A DNA stretch of 24,060 nt from positions 1 through 24,060 of the forward strand of contig JAQSXD010000010.1 of NCBI GenBank assembly GCA_029266295.1, read 5' to 3'. Below are positions 14,194-20,712 of the stretch, in pieces; positions within the stretch are counted from its first letter, which is position 1; every line of letters starts with the position of its first letter. A program made the position numbers and the translations under genes. The DNA comes from Bacillota bacterium (GTDB lineage: Bacteria > Bacillota > Clostridia > Peptostreptococcales > Anaerovoracaceae). Under the pieces are notes generated by a model. It did no database searches and was not told where the DNA came from. It worked only from the letters and a program-made list of their open reading frames with translations.

Positions 14194-14892
14194 ATGAATA
14201 CGAAAGAATCCACCATCAATTTCAGGCATGAAATAAAGCACTATATCAATCGTAATGATTATTATCAAATTCGCCAAAGACTTTTGGCCGTCGCCAGACT
14301 TGACAGCCACGCCGGGGAAAAGGGCTACTATCACATACGAAGTCTGTACTTTGATACTCCTGACGACAAAGCACTGCGGGAAAAACTGGATGGAATCAAT
14401 TGTCGGGAAAAATTTCGGCTGCGTTATTACAATGATGCGTTCGGTCGTGTCAAATTAGAGAAAAAAACAAAAGTGAACAATCTGGGAAACAAACTGTCAG
14501 CACCGCTCACAGAGGAGGAGTGTGAAAAACTGATTGCTGGTGAGACGGAATGGATGCGCAGTTCTAAGCATCCGTTGGTTCTTGAGCTTTATGCAAAGAT
14601 GCAGTATCAGCTGCTGAGACCCAAAACCGTTGTGGATTACATCCGGGAGCCTTACCTTTATGAACCGGGGAATGTGAGAGTGACCATCGACAGCGACATC
14701 AGAACAGGGCTCCATTCAAGGGATTTCTTTAACCGTGAACTGCCAACCATCCGAAGCGGTGTGGGAGAAATGATCGTCATGGAGGTAAAATTTGACGAAT
14801 TCCTTCCGGATATCATCCGCAATGCGATTCAACTGAGCAACAGAAGGGCAGCGGCATGTTCCAAATATGCACTGAGCCGGATGTTTGGATGA
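14194..14892 (+). CDS. VTC-domain polyphosphate polymerase family protein
   Basis: A 232-residue VTC-domain protein, the bacterial counterpart of the catalytic core of yeast Vtc4, which makes polyphosphate from ATP inside a tunnel lined with basic residues. The order of motifs fits: FRHEIKHYI, IRSLYFDTPDDKAL, EKFRLRYYN (the R-x-R strand), KLEKKTKVNN (basic strand), VVDYIREPYLY, VRVTIDSDIRTG and the acidic strand MIVMEVKFDEFLP near the C-terminus. The domain is soluble; activity in bacterial members is largely predicted. AAGGAGA lies nine bases before the ATG. It is the first of three genes (with DUF4956 and CotH) commonly found together. Confidence 0.88.
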   Translation: MNTKESTINFRHEIKHYINRNDYYQIRQRLLAVARLDSHAGEKGYYHIRSLYFDTPDDKALREKLDGINCREKFRLRYYNDAFGRVKLEKKTKVNNLGNKLSAPLTEEECEKLIAGETEWMRSSKHPLVLELYAKMQYQLLRPKTVVDYIREPYLYEPGNVRVTIDSDIRTGLHSRDFFNRELPTIRSGVGEMIVMEVKFDEFLPDIIRNAIQLSNRRAAACSKYALSRMFG

Positions 14893-14901
14893 CTTAAGCA
14901 A

Positions 14902-14970
14902 ATGCGTTATGATATCTATGATACGGCGTTACAAGTGTGTGACCTGCTTGATGACGCCGGAGAAAATTGA
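14902..14970 (+). CDS. Possible 22-residue small ORF between the VTC and DUF4956 genes
   Basis: ATG 14902 opens a 22-codon frame (MRYDIYDTALQVCDLLDDAG...) that ends with TGA at 14968-14970, immediately before the Shine-Dalgarno sequence of the DUF4956 gene. It could couple translation between the two flanking genes. It has no good ribosome-binding site of its own, so it may well be chance. Confidence 0.2.
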   Translation: MRYDIYDTALQVCDLLDDAGEN

Positions 14971-14982
14971 GGAGAAAAAATT

Positions 14983-15654
14983 ATGACTTTTAATGATATT
15001 TTTAAATCAAGCTTTGTGGAGAAGGTAACAGCCTTTTCTGCGGCGGATACTGCCATTGCGCTTGGACTTGCCTTTGTACTGGGCCTGTTGATCTTCTTTG
15101 TATATAAGAAGACGTTCAGCGGAGTAATGTATTCTTCGGGATTCGGGGTGTCGCTAATCGGCATGTCTCTCATCACGACGCTGATCATTTTGGCCATCAG
15201 TTCCAATGTGGTGCTGTCCTTGGGTATGGTCGGTGCCCTGTCAATTGTGAGATTCCGGGCGGCGGTTAAGGATCCCATGGACATTGTATATTTATTCTGG
15301 TCCATTGCGGTGGGCATCGTTCTGGGAGCGGGGATGATTCCTCTGGCATTTTTCGGATCGCTTTTCATCGGAATGATTTTAATGATCTTTGCAAATAGAA
15401 AGCCAAGCGACAATGCGTATATTCTTGTTGCTCACTGTACAGACGATGCAGCGGAGAAGGCTGTGACGGACACGGTTAAAAGCAGTGTCCGCAAGCATCT
15501 GGTCAAATCGAAATCTGTATCAGCAAGGGGGATTGAGCTTACCCTGGAAGTACGATTAAAAGAAATGTCTACTGATTTCATCAACAAAATATCGTCAGTT
15601 GAAGGAGTCAGCAACGCGGTACTGGTCAGCTATAACGGAGAGTACCTCTCATAG
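14983..15654 (+). CDS. DUF4956 membrane protein
   Basis: A 223-residue protein. Three or four membrane helices cover about residues 20-42, 48-70, 76-98 and 105-135. The segment SLGMVGALSIVRFRAAVKDPMDIVYLFWSIAVGI is the DUF4956 hallmark: glycine-rich helix, conserved R-F-R-A-A and a D-P motif. Residues 145-223 form a soluble beta/alpha domain that looks ACT/ferredoxin-like (ELTLEVRLKEMSTDFINKISSVEGVSNAVLVSYN). GGAGAAAAAATT precedes the ATG. It follows the VTC gene and precedes the CotH gene by 16 bases. The function is unknown; the fixed pairing with a polyphosphate polymerase suggests it carries or senses that product or a linked ion, which is inference. Confidence 0.88.
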   Translation: MTFNDIFKSSFVEKVTAFSAADTAIALGLAFVLGLLIFFVYKKTFSGVMYSSGFGVSLIGMSLITTLIILAISSNVVLSLGMVGALSIVRFRAAVKDPMDIVYLFWSIAVGIVLGAGMIPLAFFGSLFIGMILMIFANRKPSDNAYILVAHCTDDAAEKAVTDTVKSSVRKHLVKSKSVSARGIELTLEVRLKEMSTDFINKISSVEGVSNAVLVSYNGEYLS

Positions 15655-15670
15655 GACAGGAGGTGTTCTC

Positions 15671-17455
15671 ATGATTGAAAATAGATCCATCAATAGAATT
15701 ATTATCGGCCTCGTAGCTGCAGCCTTAGTCTTTACCGGCATTTTTGTCTGGAATCCTGATTTGATAAAGATCCAGGCCCAGACAGCAGCACCCGAATATG
15801 CCCAGCTGCTGTTTCCGGAAGACGAGGTAATTACCATTGATATTTCTGCGGACCCCGATGAATGGAGTGAGATGCTGGAAAACGCATTAGATGAAGAATA
15901 TATCTCCTGCGACATTACCATCAACGGAGAGACCTATTATTCCGTAGGAATAAGACCCAAAGGAAATTCCAGCCTGCAAACCATCGCCAGAGATGATACA
16001 ACCGATCGCTACAGCTTTAAAATCAAGATGGATGAATATGTAGACGGTCAGACCTACCATGGACTGAGCAAATTTGTGGTCAATAACATGCAGGCGGATG
16101 CTACCTATATGAAGGAGTATTTGTCATACGATATGATGAACTATCTGGGCGTCAGCACGCCCCTCTGCGCCTTTGCGGATCTCTCGCTCAACGGGGAGGC
16201 TTGGGGATTCTATCTTGCGATCGAATCGGTAGAGGATGAGTTTGCCCAGAGAACCTTTGGCGCAGGCTTGGGTGTCCTCTATAAACCGGAGAGCGTAGAA
16301 ATGGGCGGCGGCCAAGGCCAGGGCCAAAATGGCGGGCCAAACCAAAATGGAGAACAAGGTCAGATGGGGCAAGATGCGAATCAGAGTCAAAAACAGCCGC
16401 CGCAGAATCTGCAGGGCAATGGCCAGGGGGAGGCAGGCAGAAGTGCGCAAGGAGGAGCGTTCGGAGGCGGTCCGGGGGGTGGCTTCGGCGGCGGTTCAAG
16501 CGGAGGAACGGATCTTGTTTATACCGATGATGAGATTGATAGTTACTCAAAAATCTTTGACAATGCCGTATCGAAGGTCAGCGATGCGGATAAACAGAGA
16601 GTCATCAAAGCGCTGAAGGCGCTTTCAGAGGGAGAGGATCTGGAACAATACATCGATGTGGATGGAGTAGCCCGATACTTTGCAGCAAACACGGCACTGG
16701 TGAATCTGGATAGCTATGTAAGCAGCCTAAAGCATAATTACTATCTGTATGAAAAAGACGGCACGTTATCGATCCTTCCGTGGGATTACAACCTTTCATT
16801 TGGAGCCTTCCAGGGAGGCACGGCGGATGCGGTCGTAAACTTCCCAATCGATACACCGGTTTCAGGCGTTTCGCTGGAAGAACGGCCTCTTTTGAAAATC
16901 CTCTTTGAAAACGAGGAATACACAGCGCTGTATCACAGTTATCTTCAAAAGCTGGTTGAGGGATATTTCGGAAGCGGCCACTTTGAGGAAACAATCAACC
17001 GCCTTGATGCCTTGATCAGTGATCACGTGAAAAACGACGTCTCCGCATTCTATACCTACGACCAGTATCAGGCAGCGGTTGATACGTTAAGAGCGTTTGG
17101 GAAATTGAGAGCGGAGAGCCTCAAAGGCCAGCTGGAAGGTACAATCCCATCTACTTCTGAAGGCCAGTCAGCGGATTCCAGTCAGCTCATTGACGCCTCG
17201 GGAATCACCATGTCAACCATGGGGTCTCAAGGAGGAGGCGGAGGGGGTGTCGGGGGAAACCAGGGAGGTCCGACCCAAGAAGGCGCCGGTGGAAACCAGG
17301 GCAGTCCGACCCAAGAAGGCGCCGGTGGAAACCAGGGCAGTCCGACCCAAGAAGGACCCGGCGCAACCCAAGAAGGGCCAATGGAGAACCGGAGTGCGCC
17401 GCCCGAAAACCAGGCCGATCCACGAGAAAATCAGTATGCACCAGCCGAAAACTGA
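15671..17455 (+). CDS. CotH-type protein kinase family protein with low-complexity and repeated tail
   Basis: A 594-residue protein. Residues 9-27 form a signal peptide or single anchor helix, so most of it lies outside the membrane. The CotH fold is seen in VITIDISADPDEW, YYSVGIRPKGNSS, YSFKIKMDEYVDGQTYHGLSKFVV, MKEYLSYDMMNYLG, WGFYLAIESVED, NLDSYVSSLKHNYYLYE (D347) and ILPWDYNLSFG (D372, a metal-type aspartate). CotH of B. subtilis is an atypical protein kinase that phosphorylates spore coat proteins. A Gly/Gln/Asn-rich insert sits at about 210-280, as in other clostridial members, and residues from about 516 are a Gly/Pro/Gln tail with 12-residue repeats. ATG 15671 follows ACAGGAGGT. It ends the VTC-DUF4956-CotH unit. 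Confidence 0.87.
   Translation: MIENRSINRIIIGLVAAALVFTGIFVWNPDLIKIQAQTAAPEYAQLLFPEDEVITIDISADPDEWSEMLENALDEEYISCDITINGETYYSVGIRPKGNSSLQTIARDDTTDRYSFKIKMDEYVDGQTYHGLSKFVVNNMQADATYMKEYLSYDMMNYLGVSTPLCAFADLSLNGEAWGFYLAIESVEDEFAQRTFGAGLGVLYKPESVEMGGGQGQGQNGGPNQNGEQGQMGQDANQSQKQPPQNLQGNGQGEAGRSAQGGAFGGGPGGGFGGGSSGGTDLVYTDDEIDSYSKIFDNAVSKVSDADKQRVIKALKALSEGEDLEQYIDVDGVARYFAANTALVNLDSYVSSLKHNYYLYEKDGTLSILPWDYNLSFGAFQGGTADAVVNFPIDTPVSGVSLEERPLLKILFENEEYTALYHSYLQKLVEGYFGSGHFEETINRLDALISDHVKNDVSAFYTYDQYQAAVDTLRAFGKLRAESLKGQLEGTIPSTSEGQSADSSQLIDASGITMSTMGSQGGGGGGVGGNQGGPTQEGAGGNQGSPTQEGAGGNQGSPTQEGPGATQEGPMENRSAPPENQADPRENQYAPAEN
17252..17359 (+). repeat. Three 36-base in-frame tandem repeats in the CotH-family gene
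   Basis: Units at 17252-17287, 17288-17323 and 17324-17359 encode GGNQGGPTQEGA, GGNQGSPTQEGA and GGNQGSPTQEGP. Units two and three differ only in their last codons, showing recent expansion. A partial copy (GATQEGP) follows, then a degenerate N/P/E-rich end. Each unit carries Ser and/or Thr next to Pro. Confidence 0.9.
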
Positions 17456-17475
17456 GGGAATGGCAGGCGGTGAGG

Positions 17476-17504
17476 TTGCAAACATCAAAGCCGGGGTATA
17501 TAAT
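17476..17504 (+). promoter_or_regulatory. Sigma-A-type promoter of the ACT-domain gene
   Basis: TTGCAA (17476-17481) and TATAAT (17499-17504) are 17 bases apart. Transcription would begin near 17511, about 97 bases before the ATG. A hairpin (AGCGG/CCGCT with inner GGCA/TGCC, 17559-17583) lies in the leader. Confidence 0.65.
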
Positions 17505-17607
17505 GAATAAGGGTAGCAATCAATGAACAGGACAATGTCAGTTTGCAAACGCCACCCCAGCGGATTGGCAAGAAATTGCCGCTTCAATAGAACAAGGAGC
17601 AGTTTCA

Positions 17608-17976
17608 ATGGAGTTAAAAATCATCGATGCAGACTTCTCTGTCTGCCAAATCAAAGATATTAAGGCTGTAGATTTCTCGAAAGAGTATGTATTTGTCGGA
17701 AAAACGGACGAGGAACTGTCCCTCGTTTGCAGCACCGATTCGGTTCCTCAGGAATGTATCGCTGCTGAGGATGGATGGAGGGCATTTCGGGTACAGGGTG
17801 TGCTGGACTTTTCACTCGTCGGCATTCTATCCAAATTGTCATCAATTTTGGCGGACAGCGGAATCAGCATTTTCGCCGTTTCAACCTTTAACACAGACTA
17901 CATTCTGGTAAAAAAGGAGCGATTGGAAGAGGCGGCAAGGATCCTTGAGAGAAACGGGTTTGAAGTACTCTCGTAG
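17608..17976 (+). CDS. ACT domain-containing protein
   Basis: A 122-residue protein with an N-terminal beta-rich half (about 1-60, including a strand SLVCSTDSVP) and a C-terminal ACT domain. The latter shows WRAFRVQGVLDFSLVGILSKLSSILADSGISIFAVSTFNTDYILVKKERLEEAARILERNGFEV, that is, the F...G....LS..LA...ISIF..STF.TDYILV pattern of the ACT family related to the arginine sensor CASTOR. ACT domains usually bind amino acids. Here it stands alone, without an enzyme, so a ligand-binding regulator is likely. AAGGAG is nine bases before the ATG. It has its own promoter and terminator. Confidence 0.87.
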   Translation: MELKIIDADFSVCQIKDIKAVDFSKEYVFVGKTDEELSLVCSTDSVPQECIAAEDGWRAFRVQGVLDFSLVGILSKLSSILADSGISIFAVSTFNTDYILVKKERLEEAARILERNGFEVLS

Positions 17977-18015
17977 GGAAACAAAGAAAAACAAAAAGGG
18001 AAACAAGTAATTTCA

Positions 18016-18066
18016 GGGCGCTTGGTGCAGATTGGGATGAGAACAATCTGCATCAAGCGCCCTTTT
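18016..18066 (+). terminator. Strong terminator between the ACT and SDR genes
   Basis: A 19-bp stem (18016-18034 with 18044-18062, one G-T pair) around a 9-base loop, followed by TTTT. It lies between convergent genes. On the minus strand no good T-run follows the stem, so it acts mainly on the ACT transcript, though the hairpin may protect both 3' ends. Confidence 0.85.
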
Positions 18067-18081
18067 ATTCTTAGAGGTTTC

Positions 18082-18840
18082 TTAGTATGCGGTCCAGCCT
18101 GCGTCAGCTGTAATTACGGTACCATTTACAAAGCTGGAATCGTCCGAAGCCAGAAATAGTGCAACCTTGGCAATTTCGTCCGGATCTCCGGAGCGGGGAC
18201 TTAGGCTCATACCTGCCATTGCCCGCTCCATACCGAAGCTATGGGGTGTGAACAGGGTATTTCCGATATTGGTGTTTACCGAACCGGGCGCAACGGCATT
18301 ACAGCGGATTCCCGACTGTGCATACTGGAAACCTACATTTTTTGTAAGGCCGACTACTGCATGTTTGGAGGCGGTATAAGCCGCACCGGCTCTTGAACCC
18401 AGCAAACCGCCGGAAGAAGCAATATTAACGATAACACCGGCTCCTTTTTCCGTAAAGATCGGCAAAACCTTGCGGATCGTTCGCATCGCACCCGTTACAT
18501 TGATTTGGAATACCTTTTCCCAAAGATCATCTGTTACGGCACCAGCCGGCACGAAATTGTCCATAACGCCTGCGTTGTTGACTAGAATATCCAGCGTGCC
18601 GTATTTATGAACGGCAGTATCAATGAGATTCTGCACTTCTTCTTCTCTGGTAACATCTGCTTTTATTGCAATTGCTGTACCGCCGGAAAAGGATATTTCC
18701 TCAACCACTTCTTCGGCATGAGTCAGATCAATATCAGAAACGATAACCTTTGCACCCTCTCGCGCATACAGAGCAGCAATTGCCTTACCTATGCCGGAAC
18801 CTGCTCCCGTAACAACTGCAACTTTATTTTGAAGCTTCAT
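18082..18840 (-). CDS. SDR family NAD(P)-dependent oxidoreductase
   Basis: A 252-residue classical short-chain dehydrogenase/reductase. It carries the nucleotide loop TGAGSGIG (11-18), an aspartate at the end of strand two (D36, suggesting NAD(H) preference), the NNAG motif (88-91), N114, and the catalytic S142/S143, Y155 and K159 in YTASK. It ends GWTAY, common in glucose-dehydrogenase-like SDRs that replace hydroxysteroid or sugar alcohol substrates. Its substrate cannot be told. AAAGGAGG lies upstream of the ATG on the minus strand. It is divergent from the tetR gene, so TetR might also control it. Confidence 0.92.
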   Translation of the reverse strand: MKLQNKVAVVTGAGSGIGKAIAALYAREGAKVIVSDIDLTHAEEVVEEISFSGGTAIAIKADVTREEEVQNLIDTAVHKYGTLDILVNNAGVMDNFVPAGAVTDDLWEKVFQINVTGAMRTIRKVLPIFTEKGAGVIVNIASSGGLLGSRAGAAYTASKHAVVGLTKNVGFQYAQSGIRCNAVAPGSVNTNIGNTLFTPHSFGMERAMAGMSLSPRSGDPDEIAKVALFLASDDSSFVNGTVITADAGWTAY

Positions 18841-18892
18841 TTCACAAACCTCCTTTAAAATCTATCAGAATAACAAGAGAAAAATTTTTACA

Positions 18893-18921
18893 ATCTTATC
18901 ACAGGTTTTTTCAGGGCGCAA
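18893..18921 (-). promoter_or_regulatory. Candidate promoter of the SDR gene
   Basis: On the minus strand, TTGCGC (18921-18916) and TAAGAT (18898-18893) are 17 bases apart, with a TG one base before the -10 (extended -10). Transcription would start near 18886, about 45 bases before the ATG. Confidence 0.5.
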
Positions 18922-19176
18922 CCATAGTTTTTTATTTATCATAAAAATTCCCACCGGTTTAATAGGAAAAGGATCCTGTAGGTTTAATATCCATTGTAAA
19001 CGAAGGATTGTGATCCGATCGGACCTTTGAACGAAAAGAAAAAAATATGAAAAAAAAGAATCCTTCGCTCTTTCTGGATTATTTTTTAATTAACGATAAA
19101 AGAGCGGTTGAATCATGGAAGTAAACGCGACACAAAGAGGTTCACAGGAGAGAAAGGCAGGAGAGAATGGCAGCGC

Positions 19177-19205
19177 TTGACACCCTCGCAGTTTTGGATT
19201 ATATT
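19177..19205 (+). promoter_or_regulatory. Near-consensus sigma-A promoter of the tetR-type operon
   Basis: A perfect -35 TTGACA (19177-19182), 17-base spacer and -10 TATATT (19200-19205). Transcription would begin near 19212, inside the operator. Such a strong promoter fits a repressed, inducible unit. Confidence 0.8.
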
Positions 19206-19208
19206 TAG

Positions 19209-19238
19209 TAGACCGGGTGGTTTAGACTGGATGGTCTA
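19209..19238 (+). promoter_or_regulatory. Two overlapping palindromes, probable TetR operator
   Basis: Site 1 is TAGACC-GGGT-GGTTTA (19209-19224); site 2 is TAGACT-GGAT-GGTCTA (19223-19238). They share two bases and both read TAGAC(C/T)-N4-GGT(T/C)TA, with centres 14 bases apart. They cover the predicted transcription start, ideal for repression by the regulator encoded just downstream. The outermost halves TAGACC and GGTCTA are exact complements. Confidence 0.7.
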
Positions 19239-19279
19239 TGTTCCGCCATGAGTATTAAAAACAATCGGAGTGAAAGCAA

Positions 19280-19921
19280 ATGAAAGAAAAATCCTTTGAC
19301 AGGAAACAAGAGCTGCTTGACGCAGCACTTACAGAATTCATGGAGTACAGCTACGGAGAGGCATCCCTGAACAATATCATCAAAAATGCAGGAATCAGCA
19401 AGGGAACCTTCTATTATCACTTCGAGGATAAACAGGCCCTTTACTTATCCTTAATCCAGGGAGCAGTGGATGCAAAAATCGAATTTCTGGAGAGAAGGCT
19501 GCAGGACGATGTTCCTGATGATGATATGGATCTCTTTGAGACCATAAAGCTGCAGGCTCGATTCGGCATCGAATTTGCAATCGAGAAACCGAAATATTAC
19601 TTGCTGGGTATGATGTTTCTAAAGGAAAAGGGGAATAAAATATACGATACGGTAATGACCATGCTTGGTGGGACGACAGACAGCTATTATGACAGCCTCA
19701 TAGAGAAAGCGATGCGCCGTGGTGATTTCCGGGAAGGTCTGTCAGCACCCTATATTAAGAGGATGCTGACGTATCTGCTGTTCCATTATGATGAAATTTT
19801 CGATGTCAAGAGAGAAGAACTTGATTTTGACCAGATGATTGCTAATTTTAATCAGATGATTGATTTTATACGACATGGGTTGGGGGCAGATCAGAGCAAA
19901 GCGATAGAACCTGCTTCGTAG
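19280..19921 (+). CDS. TetR/AcrR family transcriptional regulator
   Basis: A 213-residue repressor-type protein. The N-terminal helix-turn-helix (about 9-58) reads LLDAALTEFMEYSYGEASLNNIIKNAGISKGTFYYHFEDKQALYLSLI, with the family's GISKGTFYYHF recognition segment. Residues 60-213 are the helical ligand-binding and dimer domain, which differs between members and gives no ligand. GGAG lies about ten bases upstream. The palindromic site at its own transcription start suggests autoregulation, and the ABC-transport genes after it suggest it controls export of a toxic or signalling compound. Confidence 0.9.
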   Translation: MKEKSFDRKQELLDAALTEFMEYSYGEASLNNIIKNAGISKGTFYYHFEDKQALYLSLIQGAVDAKIEFLERRLQDDVPDDDMDLFETIKLQARFGIEFAIEKPKYYLLGMMFLKEKGNKIYDTVMTMLGGTTDSYYDSLIEKAMRRGDFREGLSAPYIKRMLTYLLFHYDEIFDVKREELDFDQMIANFNQMIDFIRHGLGADQSKAIEPAS

Positions 19922-19928
19922 TTTTTCA

Positions 19929-19992
19929 TGGAAGACAGAGCCTGTCTTGCAGGCTTTGAATGGAAGGCAGAGCCAGTCTTGTAGGCTTTGAA
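19929..19992 (+). repeat. Tandem 32-base repeat between tetR and the ABC ATPase gene
   Basis: Units 19929-19960 and 19961-19992 agree at 28 of 32 positions. Both begin TGGAAG and end AGGCTTTGAA, and a third partial start (TAGAAGGAG) at 19993 forms the Shine-Dalgarno sequence of the ATPase gene. Unit one can fold as AGCCTG/CAGGCT around TCTTG; unit two has lost part of that stem. Confidence 0.85.
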
Positions 19993-20010
19993 TAGAAGGA
20001 GTGATAGGAT

Positions 20011-20712
20011 ATGAACGTGATTAGAGCCGAACATATTTCCAAGAGTTATCTGATGGGGGAAATTGAAGTAAAGGCATTGCAGGAAGCCTCCTTTGAAATC
20101 AAAGAAGGAGAATTTGTCGTCATTCTGGGTCCCAGCGGTTCCGGGAAAAGTACGCTGCTGAACATCATCGGAGGCATGGATCAGCCTAGTTCAGGAACGG
20201 TGTTTCTTTATGATGAAGAAATTACGGGTTACAACGAACGGCAGCTTACACAATACAGGCGAGACAAAGTAGGATTTGTCTTTCAATTTTATAATATCAT
20301 GGCAAACCTCACTGCAGAGGAAAACGTCGAACTGGCCACGGAAATTTCTCGGAAACCCTTACCGGTAGACCAGGTTCTGGAGGCGGTTGGTTTAGGAGAA
20401 AGAAAGGATCACTTTCCTGCCCAGATGAGCGGAGGGGAGCAGCAAAGGGTCTCCATCGCGAGAGCAGTGGCAAAAAATCCCGACATCCTGCTCTGTGATG
20501 AACCCACAGGGGCCTTGGATTATAGCACAGGGATTACCATATTAGGCTTGCTTCGAAAGGTAAATCGGGAGATGGGAAAGACCGTGATTGTGATTACCCA
20601 TAATTCTGATATCGCATATATGGCCGACAGGGTTATTAAAATGCGAAGCGGCAGAATCATAGATGACAGAGTGAATGAAAGCCCTATGGCTGTTGAGGAT
20701 ATCAAATGGTAA
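20011..20712 (+). CDS. ABC transporter ATP-binding protein (LolD/MacB type)
   Basis: A 233-residue ATPase subunit. Motifs: Walker A GPSGSGKST (40-48, K46), Q-loop in VFQFYNIMANLT, signature MSGGEQQRV (S140-Q144), Walker B ILLCDEPTGALD (D163, E164), D-loop, and the switch histidine VITHNSD (H197). The whole matches the subfamily pairing with FtsX-type permeases (lipoprotein or peptide export, MacB-like), not solute importers. The last seven bases overlap the permease gene, so the pair is translationally coupled. It drives the permease that follows; substrate unknown. Confidence 0.92.
   Translation: MNVIRAEHISKSYLMGEIEVKALQEASFEIKEGEFVVILGPSGSGKSTLLNIIGGMDQPSSGTVFLYDEEITGYNERQLTQYRRDKVGFVFQFYNIMANLTAEENVELATEISRKPLPVDQVLEAVGLGERKDHFPAQMSGGEQQRVSIARAVAKNPDILLCDEPTGALDYSTGITILGLLRKVNREMGKTVIVITHNSDIAYMADRVIKMRSGRIIDDRVNESPMAVEDIKW

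Larger units (their letters stand above)
18841..19279. other. Divergent regulatory spacer between the SDR and TetR genes
   Basis: 439 bases without a convincing gene. It holds the SDR promoter (minus), the TetR promoter and operators (plus), listed separately. Other structure: GGTTTAATA repeated directly at 18956 and 18981, a perfect 10-base palindrome TCCGATCGGA at 19014-19023, and an AT-rich foldback with AAAAAA.AATCC and GGATT.TTTTTT arms around 19050-19086. Tiny frames at 19047-19124 and 19167-19208 lack support. Confidence 0.6.

Noticed and set aside
13961..14197. A 78-codon frame after the KdpD-domain gene
   Set aside because: It runs straight through a well-formed terminator and T-run and has the composition of non-coding sequence.
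16124..16994. Several long minus-strand frames inside the CotH-family gene
   Set aside because: They result from the GC-rich, low-complexity plus-strand coding sequence and show no recognisable protein.
19047..19124. A 25-codon frame starting MKKKNPSLF in the SDR-tetR spacer
   Set aside because: It lacks a ribosome-binding site and overlies an AT-rich foldback.
19167..19208. A 13-codon frame with an upstream GGAG
   Set aside because: It lies across the -35 and -10 elements of the tetR promoter, upstream of the transcription start, so it would not be in that mRNA.
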